Positions 37,495 through 47,435 are shown, counted from the first letter of the stretch. The stretch is DNA of 64,000 bases from Sphingobacteriales bacterium TSM_CSM (GCA_002212725.1 MTCR01000093.1:23138-87137), one strand, 5' to 3'. Made by a program: numbers and translations. The notes: generated by a model from the letters alone, not told the origin.

Positions 37495-39585
37495 TTACCA
37501 GTTGAGCAACTCTTCTATTTCCTTTGCCAGTTTATCTTCGTTTGGCAGCATTTCGCGCTCTAAACCGGTGTTTAGCGGAACGGCCGGTATAGATGCAGCT
37601 CCAACTACGCGCACCGGTGCATCAAGGTATTTAAAGCAATGCTGGGCAATGCGGCCGGCTATGGTTTGGGCAAATGAATTGGTAACGGGTTCTTCGGTTA
37701 AAATAATTACCTTATTGTGGCGCTTTACCTGTTCATAAACGGCTGTTTCATCAAGTGGGTTAAGGGTGCGCAGGTCCAGCACCTCTACACTGCCGTTAAA
37801 ACGGGGCGCTGCATTTTTTGCCCAGTAAACGCCCATACCATAGGTTATAATACCCACCGAATTGCCCACCTTTACCTGTTTTTCATCGGCCAATAAAGCA
37901 ATATTGGCCTTGCCAAGCGGTATTATGTATTCTTCATCGGGTTCGGGGTTTTTGGCATCTTCGGTACCGGGCACTTTAGACCAATATAAGCCTTTGTGTT
38001 CAAAACAAACTACAGGATTTGGGTCTAAAAAGGCTGCTTTCAGCAAACCCTTCATATCGGCAGCATTAGAGGGGTAAATTACCTTAATGCCCCTTACTGC
38101 CAGAATGCTGCTTTCTATACACCCCGAATGGTAAGGCCCGCCGCCGCCATAAGCGCCAATAGGTACTCTTATAAGCGATTGAACAGGATATTTTCCCATG
38201 CTTAGGTAGCACGATTTGGAAAGCTCTACCACCAATTGGTTAACCCCGCTCCAAATATAATCGGCAAACTGTATTTCTACAATTGGCTTTAAACCCACTG
38301 CCGACATGCCTGCCGTAGAACCTACCAAATATGCCTCTTGTATGGCGGTGTTAAACACGCGGGCATCGCCGTATTTTTCGGCCAGCGTGGCGGCTTCTCT
38401 AAACACGCCGCCCAGCCTCCGGCCTACGTCCTGCCCATAAAATACGGCTTCGGGGTGTGTGGCCAATATTTCGTCCATGGCGTACAAAGCCGCATCTACC
38501 ATTACCACCTTACGGCCGTTGGCCGGGCTGCGCTGCCCGCGCTCTTCGGTTACAGGAGTTGGGGCAAACTCATGCAGCAACAGCGTTTCGGGTTTGGGTT
38601 CGGGAGCAGCAACGGCATGGGCAAAGGCATCGGCTACTTCGTGGGCAGTTTCATCGGCAATGGCAGTCAGTTCTTCGGCAGTAGCCACGCCGTTTTGCAA
38701 CAAGTAGCGTTCAAGATGCGGAAGCGGGTCGCGCAGGGCATGTTCTGCCAGGTCTTCGGGGCTGCGATACCACTCTTTGCGCACTCCCGATGTATGATGT
38801 CCCAGCAAAGGCACTTTTACATGCAGCAACAGCGGCTTGCGCTTGTTGCGCACATAGGCAATGGCTTCCTGCATGGCTAAGTAACATTCAACAAAATTGG
38901 TGCCGTTGGTGCGCATTCTTTTTAGCCCTTTAAAACCGGCTACATATTCGTAGGCATCCATGCTCCGGGCTTCATCGGCACTTACCGATATGCCCCAGTC
39001 GTTGTCTTGTACCAAATATAAAACAGGCAGCTGATGTAATGCCGCAAACTGAAACGCCTCCGAAACCTCGCCTTCGGTTACCGACCCATCGCCCAAAGAA
39101 CACAACACAATGGGGCGCACATGGTTGTGCAAAAAGCCCATAGTTTCTTTGTATTTAATGCCTTGTGCCATGCCGGTGGCGGGTATGGCCTGCATACCGG
39201 TAGCGCTTGACTGGTGCGGTATTTTGGGAAAACCGGCCAGTTTTGCCGATGGGTGCGAATAATAAGAGCGGCCACCCGAAAAATAATCATCGGCCTTTGC
39301 CAGCAATTGCAGCATGAGTTGGTAGGGCGCGTAGCCCATGCCCAGCAACATCGATTCGTCGCGGTAATATGGAGCAGCATAATCATATTCCTCTAACTGA
39401 AATCCGGCTGCAAGTTGTATGGCCTCATGCCCGCGCGAGGTGCTGTGTACATATTTGCAGATTTGCCGGTTGGCATCGTAGGTTTCGGCCATGTGACGGG
39501 CAGTTTGCATGAGCCGGTAGGTTTTTAACAGCAGGTGCTGCGGAAGCGGCAAAGCAGGCGCCGTTTGGGGTTGCGGTTTTGGCAT
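37495..39585 (-). CDS. Fused 2-oxoacid dehydrogenase E1 alpha/beta (thiamine diphosphate)
   Basis: The 696-residue protein joins both E1 subunits. The alpha part (about 1-340) has RGHEAIQLAAG, the thiamine diphosphate motif opening GDGSVTEGEVSEAFQFAALH (about 163) and closing QDNDWGIS, and the phosphorylation-loop-like SHPS. The beta part (about 360-696) has DVGRRLGGVFR, the EAYLVGSTAGMSAVGLKP helix, PIGAYGGGGPYHSG, and a C-terminal transketolase fold (ILTEEPVTNSFAQTIAGRI). It decarboxylates branched-chain 2-oxoacids or a similar substrate and passes the acyl group to an E2 not in this window. The alpha-beta fusion is common in Bacteroidota. Confidence 0.95.
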   Translation of the reverse strand: MPKPQPQTAPALPLPQHLLLKTYRLMQTARHMAETYDANRQICKYVHSTSRGHEAIQLAAGFQLEEYDYAAPYYRDESMLLGMGYAPYQLMLQLLAKADDYFSGGRSYYSHPSAKLAGFPKIPHQSSATGMQAIPATGMAQGIKYKETMGFLHNHVRPIVLCSLGDGSVTEGEVSEAFQFAALHQLPVLYLVQDNDWGISVSADEARSMDAYEYVAGFKGLKRMRTNGTNFVECYLAMQEAIAYVRNKRKPLLLHVKVPLLGHHTSGVRKEWYRSPEDLAEHALRDPLPHLERYLLQNGVATAEELTAIADETAHEVADAFAHAVAAPEPKPETLLLHEFAPTPVTEERGQRSPANGRKVVMVDAALYAMDEILATHPEAVFYGQDVGRRLGGVFREAATLAEKYGDARVFNTAIQEAYLVGSTAGMSAVGLKPIVEIQFADYIWSGVNQLVVELSKSCYLSMGKYPVQSLIRVPIGAYGGGGPYHSGCIESSILAVRGIKVIYPSNAADMKGLLKAAFLDPNPVVCFEHKGLYWSKVPGTEDAKNPEPDEEYIIPLGKANIALLADEKQVKVGNSVGIITYGMGVYWAKNAAPRFNGSVEVLDLRTLNPLDETAVYEQVKRHNKVIILTEEPVTNSFAQTIAGRIAQHCFKYLDAPVRVVGAASIPAVPLNTGLEREMLPNEDKLAKEIEELLNW

Positions 39586-39955
39586 TATGGCAGGTACTAA
39601 TTTTGCTGCAAGTTACGGCCGTTTTGGCAAGTTTGCAAGCGCCACCGGGCTTTTTACCTCCTCTGTGCAGCAACTAACAGGACAAGGTTTTGGGGAGAAA
39701 GGGAATTGGCAGAGAAACTGCAGGTGGAACTTATTGAGAGCAAAATTCTGTCTGACAATTGATGTGATTGAAAGGTTAAATATTGGCTACTATACAAATC
39801 ATTCACAAAAAATATACAATACCGGTTGCAGGGCGGCAAGGTTTTGATGGGCAGCCAACACAGGGTAGTCATAGGCAGTGCAGGGCCGCGGGGCAGGCTA
39901 AAATATGTGTTGCTCAAACAACAGCGTTCAGTACCGTGTGCAATTTACACGGCGG

Positions 39956-40813
39956 TTATGGTTGTTGCTGTTGTTGAGGTTTAAGAAAAACAAACCAGTA
40001 CACCAGCCCAACCAATACGGCTCCGCCAATAATATTGCCAATGGTAACGGGCAGTAAATTGCCGGTTAAAAAACGTTCCCAGGTTAAGGAGGTATAGTTT
40101 TGAGCGGTGTTGTTTATTCGGGTCCAAAAATCGGCATCGGCTTGTTGTTTCAGCAAAATGCCCATAGGAATAAAATACATATTGGCAATGCTGTGTTCAA
40201 AACCTGCCGCCACAAAGGCTGTAATGGGGTAAACAATGGCCGCAATTTTACCCGTTAACGACCTTGCGCTGAAACTGAGCCAAACGGCCAAACATACCAG
40301 TATGTTGCACAATATGCCCAGCGCTACTGCCTGTACAAAACCAAGTTCGCACTTTGCTTTGGCTATTGCCAGCATATTGGCGCCCACAACACCGTTTCCA
40401 AAAGCATACTGACCGGACAGGTACATAAGCGCCACCATAGAAAAAGCGCCTATGAGATTGCCGGCATACACCAGTGTCCAGTTTTTTAATACCTGTATGG
40501 TTTTGATTTTATGGTTTGCCCAGGCCATAATAATAAGGTTGTTGCCGGTAAACAATTCGGCGCCGCCGGCTATTACCAGCACCAATCCCAAACTGAAAAC
40601 CAACCCGCCAAGAAGTTTGGTTACACCAAATGGCAGTGTAGAACCGGCCGTAACAGTAGTGGAAAACACAGCTCCCAAAGCTATAAATGAACCTGCCAAT
40701 ACCGATAACATAAATGTTTTTGCAAACGGCATATTGGCTTTGGCAACACCTACCTGTTCGGCTTTTTTGGCCATTTCGGAGGGTAAAAGCGAGTCTATCA
40801 TTTCTTCCTGCAT
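39956..40813 (-). CDS. Formate/nitrite transporter (FNT) family channel
   Basis: The 285-residue protein has six membrane helices and FNT motifs: KTFMLSVLAGSFIALGAVFS in helix 1, GGLVFSLGLVLVIAGGAELFTGNN in helix 2 with its broken-helix loop, and GFEHSIANMYFIPMG in helix 5 containing the central histidine. FNT pentamers conduct formate, nitrite, hydrosulfide or small acids. No nitrite reductase or formate lyase gene lies nearby to fix the substrate. The C terminus ends in a poly-Gln tail. Confidence 0.95.
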   Translation of the reverse strand: MQEEMIDSLLPSEMAKKAEQVGVAKANMPFAKTFMLSVLAGSFIALGAVFSTTVTAGSTLPFGVTKLLGGLVFSLGLVLVIAGGAELFTGNNLIIMAWANHKIKTIQVLKNWTLVYAGNLIGAFSMVALMYLSGQYAFGNGVVGANMLAIAKAKCELGFVQAVALGILCNILVCLAVWLSFSARSLTGKIAAIVYPITAFVAAGFEHSIANMYFIPMGILLKQQADADFWTRINNTAQNYTSLTWERFLTGNLLPVTIGNIIGGAVLVGLVYWFVFLKPQQQQQP

Positions 40814-41387
40814 GAGTGGTTTAAATTAAGGTAAAACAATTCTCAACCGCAAAGGTCTGGGGCTGTACGTAATGTATCTGTGGCTGTTTTTGGGCTAATG
40901 TTTTTATTAATTGTTTTGTGTTTCGCTTATTTTTTGGATAAGAAATTATTTTAACCGCAAGGTTCGCAAATTTTTTCGCAAAGGAATTAGCACTCACTTG
41001 CAAGTAAATTAGCGCTAATTTCACTTTTCGTACAGCTTCTCATGGTGTTTCAGGGGCGGTGCCGGATACAACCTGCCCAATGCCACAAAAGTAAACAATA
41101 CTTGTTATATTCAGCAACGCGGCAGGTTAAAAATTGACATTGCGGTGTTCTGTATTGTCAATATCATACATAATCTACGGGTACTTATAGGTTGTGCCTT
41201 TGTTGGTGATGTTCTTCACTAACTTCCTTTCATTTTACCGCAAAGAACGCAAAGTTTTGCGCAAAGTTTCGCAAAGCTTTTTTTGCTCTTTGGTAAATGT
41301 TTCAAATTAGCAAAGAACAAGAGAAAATGCAGGGATTTACAGATAACACCTAAATAGTTACATCTACGGTTATTCTGTTTCCTTGGT
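40814..41387. other. Intergenic region with MITE copy B and CGCAAAG-type repeats
   Basis: The stretch between the FNT gene start and the acetyltransferase end has no credible gene. It contains ACCGCAAAGG near 40850, ACCGCAAGGTTCGCAA with CGCAAAGG at 40950-40985, and the complete MITE copy B at 41181-41361. Confidence 0.8.
41181..41361 (-). mobile_element. MITE-like element, copy B (181 bp)
   Basis: In reverse orientation relative to copy A, it begins (minus strand) GTAACTATTTAGGTGTTATC. Its other end on the plus strand starts GTACTTATAGGTTGTGCC. The flanks are exact 8-bp copies, ATCTACGG at 41173-41180 and 41362-41369, a clear target-site duplication. The body is collinear with copy A, with about 10 bases more in the CTTTGCG-repeat part. 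No reading frame is present, so it would need a transposase in trans. GTAA termini and 8-bp duplications point to IS66-type mobilisation. Confidence 0.85.
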
Positions 41388-41852
41388 TTACCCTATTCGC
41401 TTTTGCAGGTGTATTCGGTAATCGGCAATGGTTTGGGCGGGTTTTACCTTTACTATTTTAAACCCGTTGCTTATGGCAAACAGCAGCATATTGGTAAAAC
41501 GGTTCCGGGTTTTAAATACCAACCGGGTATAGCCGTTTTGTTTTGCCCATTTTTCTTGTTCCTGTGCAAGTGCGCGGGCTACTCCCATGCGCCGGTATTG
41601 CGGCAGCACTGCCCCCATAAAACTGTAAAAGGTACGGCTGTTGTACCGTTGGTACCCTGCTTTAAAGCCGGCGGGTTGGCCGTTTACCCTTGCAATGAGT
41701 ATAATATTGGGTTTGTTCAGCATACGGCGGCGATACAGGTTTACTTCAGCTTCGCTGCTGAGGGGGGCATATTGAAATTCGGGTATTTGTTGCGAAATGG
41801 CAACGGCTTCTTCAATAGTACCGGTGGTAATGATTAGGTTGGCATGGGTCAT
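41388..41852 (-). CDS. GNAT-family N-acetyltransferase
   Basis: The 154-residue protein has the GNAT fold, with ARVNGQPAGFKAGYQRY as the core strands and the acetyl-CoA-binding motif LPQYRRMGVARALAQEQEKWA (about 90-110), followed by FKTRNRFTNMLLFAISNGFKIV. The substrate is unknown. The start at 41852 (MTHANLI) is preferred; an upstream ATG would place a 13-bp stem-loop inside the coding region. Confidence 0.88.
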   Translation of the reverse strand: MTHANLIITTGTIEEAVAISQQIPEFQYAPLSSEAEVNLYRRRMLNKPNIILIARVNGQPAGFKAGYQRYNSRTFYSFMGAVLPQYRRMGVARALAQEQEKWAKQNGYTRLVFKTRNRFTNMLLFAISNGFKIVKVKPAQTIADYRIHLQKRIG

Positions 41853-41902
41853 GATAAAGCTGCGGGCTATTCTATTAAAGAAAACCAAAGCGCTGCTTCT
41901 CT

Positions 41903-41934
41903 TGTTGCGGGTGTTATGCAAAACACCCGCAACA
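41903..41934. terminator. 13-bp stem-loop after the alpha-2-macroglobulin gene
   Basis: TGTTGCGGGTGTT (41903-41915) pairs perfectly with AACACCCGCAACA (41922-41934) across a 6-base loop. It lies 33 bases past the stop of the alpha-2-macroglobulin gene (minus strand) and 51 bases before the acetyltransferase start. There is no T run on either side, so it may be a processing or partial termination site rather than a full terminator. Confidence 0.5.
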
Positions 41935-41966
41935 GGAGGAAAAGCAGTTACAATAACAGAAGGGGT

Positions 41967-44900
41967 TTACCTTGCCGCTATTTGTACCGTACCGGCGCCG
42001 TTGTAGGAATGGTATTCGCCGTTATACATGGCATCGGCGGCGGCGGGTCCCATGCGGAAACGGCCGGGAGATACGGCGCGCACCACATAGTAAAAGTTTT
42101 TGGTTTTATTTTCGGCGGTGGTAAACAGGTTAATGCGGTCATCGCGAATATCCTGATGTTGGGGCAGGGCGGCATCTTTCACCCAGGGCATATCGGGCAG
42201 TTCGCCAATGCGCGGGTTTTCAATTTCAAAACCTGCGGGCAACATATCGGTAACAACCACGTTGGGCACATTGCCGCTACCGGTAGATTGCAAGGAGAGT
42301 TGTACCACCACCAGGTCGTTTTGTTTCAGGTTAAGTTTGGTAATTTCCTTGCCGCTTCGGTCAAAAAAGCGTTTGCGCACCTTCAGGTTGCTGTCTTCCT
42401 GCACAAATTTACCATCGGCACTAAGGCCTTCCATGTTCCAGAAGTAATAGAGGTTGCCTTTTTTGCCGGTGGTGCTGATTTGGAGGGAGTTGGTTTTAAA
42501 ATCGGCATAGTTTAGTTTAAGGTCTTTGCCGGTAAAGTTGGCAATGGTTTTCCCGTTGGCGGTTATGGTAGCCTGCACATCGCTGCCGGCATTTTGGCGG
42601 GCTACTTTGCCCAGCGCCAGAAAGGTAAACACACATTCCTGTGTATTGTGCCAGCGTTGTTTTTTAAAATCGGAAACCAGTTGTTTTGACAAAGCGCCAA
42701 TTTGGGCATTGTTGGGGTCGGCCTCCAAAAGTACATTAAGGGCAATGGCTTTATCGCGAATGGGTGAAGCAAAACTGCCGTCAAATTCGGGTTGGCTTAC
42801 CTCGCCCGAAAAAGAGGGCGGCAAGGTTTGGGTAAATTTGGCTTTATCGCCCGATAAGGCAAATGCAGCAGCCAGCAGGTAGCGTCCGTCGAGGCTCAGC
42901 GCATCGGGTTTGGCTTTGTAGTAATTCATGAGCGGTATGGCGGGTTTACCGGCTTGTGCCATTACATACAGCGTGTAGGGTATTTCTTTTCGGGCAATTT
43001 CTTTTTCGCGCAGCTTGTTGGCGGTGTCGTAATATTTGTATTTATAGGTTTCTTTTTTGTTGAGGCGTTTTTGCATATAGGCAAACAGATTGTCTATGGT
43101 AGTTTGTTTTACCTCAAACCCTGCCTTTTGCGCTTCCATAAGGAAGTGGGCGGCAAAAATACTACCCCACCAGTTTTCTTCATCGCCGCCGGGCCAATAG
43201 GCCATGCCGCCGTTTGCCATTTGCATGGATTCTAATTTTTTAATGGCTTCCTGCACGTTGTAGTTGGGGTTGCTTGCCGTTGCTCCTATGGCGGTTCGGG
43301 GTGTTTTGCCTATGTTTTTGGCAATATCGTAGTAATAAATCTGCGGAAAAGCAACCGATATTGTTTGTTCCACACAGCCGTAGGGGTATTCTACCAAATA
43401 CTCCAGTCCGCCGGCAAGTTCCATAAGGGGCGAGCGGCTTAAGAGCAATTGGGCATCTATGGAATTGGGCAGGTAGTTGTTGTCCATGTTAATGGTTTGC
43501 GATTGGCCGGGTTGTATGGCGCCCGAATTGCTGATTTTTTGCAACGAGGCCGGTGGTCTTACGGCAATTTCGGTTTCTTCGGTAAAGGTTTCGCCCATGG
43601 CCTCGGCCGAAACGGTTATCATACCCACGCCCACTTCGGGTTTGGCCACTACTTTAAACTCGGTGCGGTTTTCGGCATTGGCATTAACAGACAGGTTAGC
43701 AGCGCTGCTGCCCACCACCTGCAAAAAGTTGTTGGCGGCAATATTTACCTTTGCCTGTGCGCTGTTTTTGGTGGTATTGGTAAGCGTTACGGGTACGGTT
43801 ATGGTATCGCCGGGGCTAAGAAAGCGCGGCAGTCCGGTACTTACCACTATGGGGTCGGCCACTTTAATATGGGCATCGGCCGAGCCGAAAGATTTGTCTT
43901 TATAGGCAATGGCCATGGCTCTCAAATCGCCCGAAAACTGCGGAATATCAATAACAAATTCGGCCTTACCGGCGCTGTTAGATTTCATGATACCGCTCCA
44001 ATAGGTAACTAATTTGGCACGTTTGGCGGTAACGGGGTTTATGCGCTTGTTGAGGTTATACCCATCGCCCCCCGACAGCATGGCACCGGCCATAATTTCG
44101 GGAAACAGGTAGGGGTAAATATCAAAACTTTCTACCTCCAGGGCGCGGCGTTGGTAAAAAAAGTTGTAGGGGTCGGGTGTTTTATAGTCTTTGATTTGTA
44201 AAATGCCTTCGTCCACAACGGCAATGGCCAATTCGGTATTGGGAGTGGTTTCCACTAAAATTTTCTGTTTGGTTTTACCGCGGGAGCTTTCGTTGGCAAT
44301 TACTTTTACGGGCAGTTTGTTTTTAGAATTTTCTACCGATATGTTGGCGTAACCATGTGCTACGGTAAGCGGCACGTTCAGTTCTTTTGCGGGCCTTATA
44401 AGCGTGGCGGCTACAAACACATTGGGTACATACTCATTGGGTATTTGCAGGTCTATTTTTGCCACTTTTTTATCGGTATTTACAAAGAGGTAGCGCAACA
44501 CTTTATCGCGTTCAACGGTAACCAGCATACGGCCTTCAAAGGGGGCTTTCAGCAGTACGTTGGCGGTTTGCCCGGCTTGGTAGCTTTCTTTGTCAAACTC
44601 TATGTCAATGGTTCCTTCCTGATTTACCTCAAACGAAGTACTTTGGGTATCGCCGTAGCGGTAGGCGTAAAAACTGTATTTTACCGCTCCTAAATCGCCC
44701 GAAGCAACAGCTTTTCCGGGCCGGCTAAGGCGCACTTCGTATTCGCCCGATTCGGCGGGTTTGTATTTATAGACAAACTTGTTGCCGCTGATGTTAATTT
44801 CCTGGCTAACCTCGGTAATTTCCTGCCGTTGCGATTCATAGCGGTATCTGCCGCTGCCGCCAATGCTTTGCATAACGGTTCGCCATTCAAAACGCACTAT

Positions 44901-47435
44901 TTCAATGTGCGCTTTTGCGCTTACGGCTTTACCCGTTTTGTCAACAGCTACCATTGGTATATCTACAGGTGTTCGGGTAGAAACATAGCCGCCGGCATCG
45001 GCAATGCCGTAAAAAACGTCTTGCGTATAAACATCAAACGGCGCCATGCTATATACCGGCCTGCCCGATTCATCGAAAACGGTGGCAAAGAGTTTACCGC
45101 TCAACACGCCCATATCGGTAAATTCAGACGAGATATCAAATTTTTCGGTAAAATCGCCGTTTTCATCGGTTTTGCCCTCGGCCACCACTTGTTCAATATA
45201 GCGGTCGTTTTCAATACTAAAAATATAGCCCGGAAAATCTTTAGATTCAAAGGGTTTGCGGTTCAGGTTCATGGTAACCTCATAGTTGCGGTTGGCAGCC
45301 GGCGGCCCGAAAAGGTTGGTGGCTTTTCCCAGCAATACTACAGATTGGCCGGGTTTTGCCTCTTTTTTATCGGTATTGACTTCTACTTTAATGCGGTCGG
45401 GCATAAACTCCTCCACACTTATGCTTTTAGAGTTGAGCAGAATATCATTGCCGGTATAAAGTTCAAGCGTATAAGTGCCGGTAACCATATTGGCGGGCAC
45501 TTCAAAATCGGCCTGGCAGGCGCCTTCGGCGTTCAGCGTTTTGCCAACAGTTTTGTATTCTTTGCCATTTGGCAGCAGCAGTTTTAGTTTTACGGGTACA
45601 TTTTTGGGGGTTGCCCACTCATCGGAGGTGCGCACAATAGCGGCGGCGTGTATGGTTTCGCCGGGGCGGTACATATCGCGCTCGCCGTAAATAAAGGCTT
45701 CGTAATTGGCGGGGTTAGCGCGGCGGCCACCCACATCATAGCGGGCGGTATTTACGTTGGTTTGGTCAAAGAGCATAAAGCTGTAATCGCCGTCTTTGCG
45801 GGCGCTAATCATGTTAATTTTAAAATCGGGATACTTGCTTTTGAGGCTGGGCAGCACGGCAACGCCCTGTTCGTTAGAAACTGCGGTATGCAACACCTGA
45901 TTGTTGCGGCTGATAAACGAAATTTCGGCGCCGGGCAGCGGTTTGGCATCGCTGATGGTATTAACAAAAACATGAATCTGGTCGCCGTCGTTTTTGGCTA
46001 TTAACCCGATGTCGGAATAGCAAACAATTTTGCTGTCGGTAACAAATTTCCGGTCGGTATCTTGTACCCGAATAATATATACACCATTGAACTGCGGAAG
46101 TTTATCTTCAAAATCGAGGTGCAGCAGGTTAATTTTACCTAAAGCTTCCAACTGCGAGGTTTTGTAGGTTTTTTCCCACACGGTTTGTCCATAGTTTTCG
46201 GTGTCGTAGTAGGTAAAGTCGTGGTAGTCGTAATAATCGGTAGCTTCGTCATAGTTGCTTTCGTAGTCGTACTGCTGCCCTTGGCGCATAAAAGCCATTA
46301 TATTGTTTTCAAATACTTTGGCAATGGTAATTTTTACCTCTTTTACATTTACCATTCGCACGGCAATATTTTTATAGGCGCGGTTAGAGAGGTACATGGC
46401 TTTTTGGTTTACAAATGCCACGGTAGGTTCTACCTCGCCAAAGGCAATTTGGGCATTGTATTTGCCCGACATTTTACCGCCAAAAATACCGGTAAGTTTA
46501 TTGGCAATGCTCAACTGATAGGTTTGGCTCATATCAAAAGCCGATGAAACAATGCTGAAACCGCTGCCGTAGGTTTCCACATCAAAAGGCACGGCGGGGG
46601 TAAGGGTAATAACCTGGCGCAGGTTATCGGAAGCTACTTGCTGCGAGGTAATGACATCTATGCGGCCTTCGGCGCCGTCGTGGGTGGCTTCGAGGCTGTT
46701 TATGGTAAGTACGGCAATTGACTGCAAATCTGATTTACCGGTGAGTTCTTTTTTGCTGGGTTGGTTGGCGCCCAACACCGGCATGCCCGGCTCTACCGAA
46801 AACAAGACTGAAATATCTTCTTCGCCAGGTTGGAAATCGGCAAATTCAAGGTTTATTTCATCGCTTGGGGTAGTGTTGAGTATGGTAAAGGTGCGGTTGC
46901 TGCCGTTAACGCTGGTTTTAAGGTATTCTGCAAAAACTTGGGGTTCGGCCGGGTACAGTAATTTTATGGTAGCGGCTAACACCGGTTTGCTGGTATTGGC
47001 CGATTTTTTCCAGTAAGTGTTGACCGATTTGATTTCCATATCGGGTGTATGAAAATTAAAGGTATTGTTGGCCGATAGTTTAAATCCGTTTTTGGTATGG
47101 CGCAGCACATCTTTGGTTAACTTACCCGAAAACGCAGAGTTGGGCGCAAAAGGCTCAAAGGGCGAAAAGACCAGCGTGTTGGAGTTGGTCCAGCGGAACC
47201 GGCCGTTAATGGGCGGGTTAAACTGAATGTAGGCGGTACTGTCCCACAGCATGAGCAAAGAGTCGGGGGCAAGGTCTTGGGAGAAGGTGAATGACAGGTT
47301 TTCGGTTCTTGAAATTTCGTCTTCAAAGTTTTTAGACTGAATTTCTACTGTTTTGCTGCCCATAGTGCGGTTGCAGGCAACAAACAAAAAGGCAAGCAGG
47401 CAAAATAAAGCAGCAATTTGGGCAAATGTTTTCAT
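41967..47435 (-). CDS. Alpha-2-macroglobulin-like lipoprotein with thioester motif
   Basis: The 1822-residue protein has a lipoprotein signal peptide (LFVAC, Cys about residue 21). Macroglobulin MG-type beta domains run through to about 1150, including YIRVQDTDRKFVTDSKIVCYSDIGLI and YGERDMYRPGETIHAAAIVRT. The A2M domain (SGIMKSNSAGKAEFVIDIPQFSGDLR) follows. The thioester motif is C1354-V-E-Q1357 in YPYGCVEQTIS, followed by the alpha-alpha toroid and a C-terminal receptor-binding-like domain. Such proteins trap external proteases at the cell envelope. The penicillin-binding protein 1C gene that accompanies it in Proteobacteria is absent here. ATG 47435 is chosen over 47447 for the signal peptide. 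Confidence 0.95.
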   Translation of the reverse strand: MKTFAQIAALFCLLAFLFVACNRTMGSKTVEIQSKNFEDEISRTENLSFTFSQDLAPDSLLMLWDSTAYIQFNPPINGRFRWTNSNTLVFSPFEPFAPNSAFSGKLTKDVLRHTKNGFKLSANNTFNFHTPDMEIKSVNTYWKKSANTSKPVLAATIKLLYPAEPQVFAEYLKTSVNGSNRTFTILNTTPSDEINLEFADFQPGEEDISVLFSVEPGMPVLGANQPSKKELTGKSDLQSIAVLTINSLEATHDGAEGRIDVITSQQVASDNLRQVITLTPAVPFDVETYGSGFSIVSSAFDMSQTYQLSIANKLTGIFGGKMSGKYNAQIAFGEVEPTVAFVNQKAMYLSNRAYKNIAVRMVNVKEVKITIAKVFENNIMAFMRQGQQYDYESNYDEATDYYDYHDFTYYDTENYGQTVWEKTYKTSQLEALGKINLLHLDFEDKLPQFNGVYIIRVQDTDRKFVTDSKIVCYSDIGLIAKNDGDQIHVFVNTISDAKPLPGAEISFISRNNQVLHTAVSNEQGVAVLPSLKSKYPDFKINMISARKDGDYSFMLFDQTNVNTARYDVGGRRANPANYEAFIYGERDMYRPGETIHAAAIVRTSDEWATPKNVPVKLKLLLPNGKEYKTVGKTLNAEGACQADFEVPANMVTGTYTLELYTGNDILLNSKSISVEEFMPDRIKVEVNTDKKEAKPGQSVVLLGKATNLFGPPAANRNYEVTMNLNRKPFESKDFPGYIFSIENDRYIEQVVAEGKTDENGDFTEKFDISSEFTDMGVLSGKLFATVFDESGRPVYSMAPFDVYTQDVFYGIADAGGYVSTRTPVDIPMVAVDKTGKAVSAKAHIEIVRFEWRTVMQSIGGSGRYRYESQRQEITEVSQEINISGNKFVYKYKPAESGEYEVRLSRPGKAVASGDLGAVKYSFYAYRYGDTQSTSFEVNQEGTIDIEFDKESYQAGQTANVLLKAPFEGRMLVTVERDKVLRYLFVNTDKKVAKIDLQIPNEYVPNVFVAATLIRPAKELNVPLTVAHGYANISVENSKNKLPVKVIANESSRGKTKQKILVETTPNTELAIAVVDEGILQIKDYKTPDPYNFFYQRRALEVESFDIYPYLFPEIMAGAMLSGGDGYNLNKRINPVTAKRAKLVTYWSGIMKSNSAGKAEFVIDIPQFSGDLRAMAIAYKDKSFGSADAHIKVADPIVVSTGLPRFLSPGDTITVPVTLTNTTKNSAQAKVNIAANNFLQVVGSSAANLSVNANAENRTEFKVVAKPEVGVGMITVSAEAMGETFTEETEIAVRPPASLQKISNSGAIQPGQSQTINMDNNYLPNSIDAQLLLSRSPLMELAGGLEYLVEYPYGCVEQTISVAFPQIYYYDIAKNIGKTPRTAIGATASNPNYNVQEAIKKLESMQMANGGMAYWPGGDEENWWGSIFAAHFLMEAQKAGFEVKQTTIDNLFAYMQKRLNKKETYKYKYYDTANKLREKEIARKEIPYTLYVMAQAGKPAIPLMNYYKAKPDALSLDGRYLLAAAFALSGDKAKFTQTLPPSFSGEVSQPEFDGSFASPIRDKAIALNVLLEADPNNAQIGALSKQLVSDFKKQRWHNTQECVFTFLALGKVARQNAGSDVQATITANGKTIANFTGKDLKLNYADFKTNSLQISTTGKKGNLYYFWNMEGLSADGKFVQEDSNLKVRKRFFDRSGKEITKLNLKQNDLVVVQLSLQSTGSGNVPNVVVTDMLPAGFEIENPRIGELPDMPWVKDAALPQHQDIRDDRINLFTTAENKTKNFYYVVRAVSPGRFRMGPAAADAMYNGEYHSYNGAGTVQIAAR

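Noticed and set aside
39587..39847. Short plus-strand gene divergent from the E1 fusion, with TAATTTTG just upstream of part of it
   Set aside because: The predicted 86-residue product has no recognisable features, and the box lies inside the frame rather than before it.
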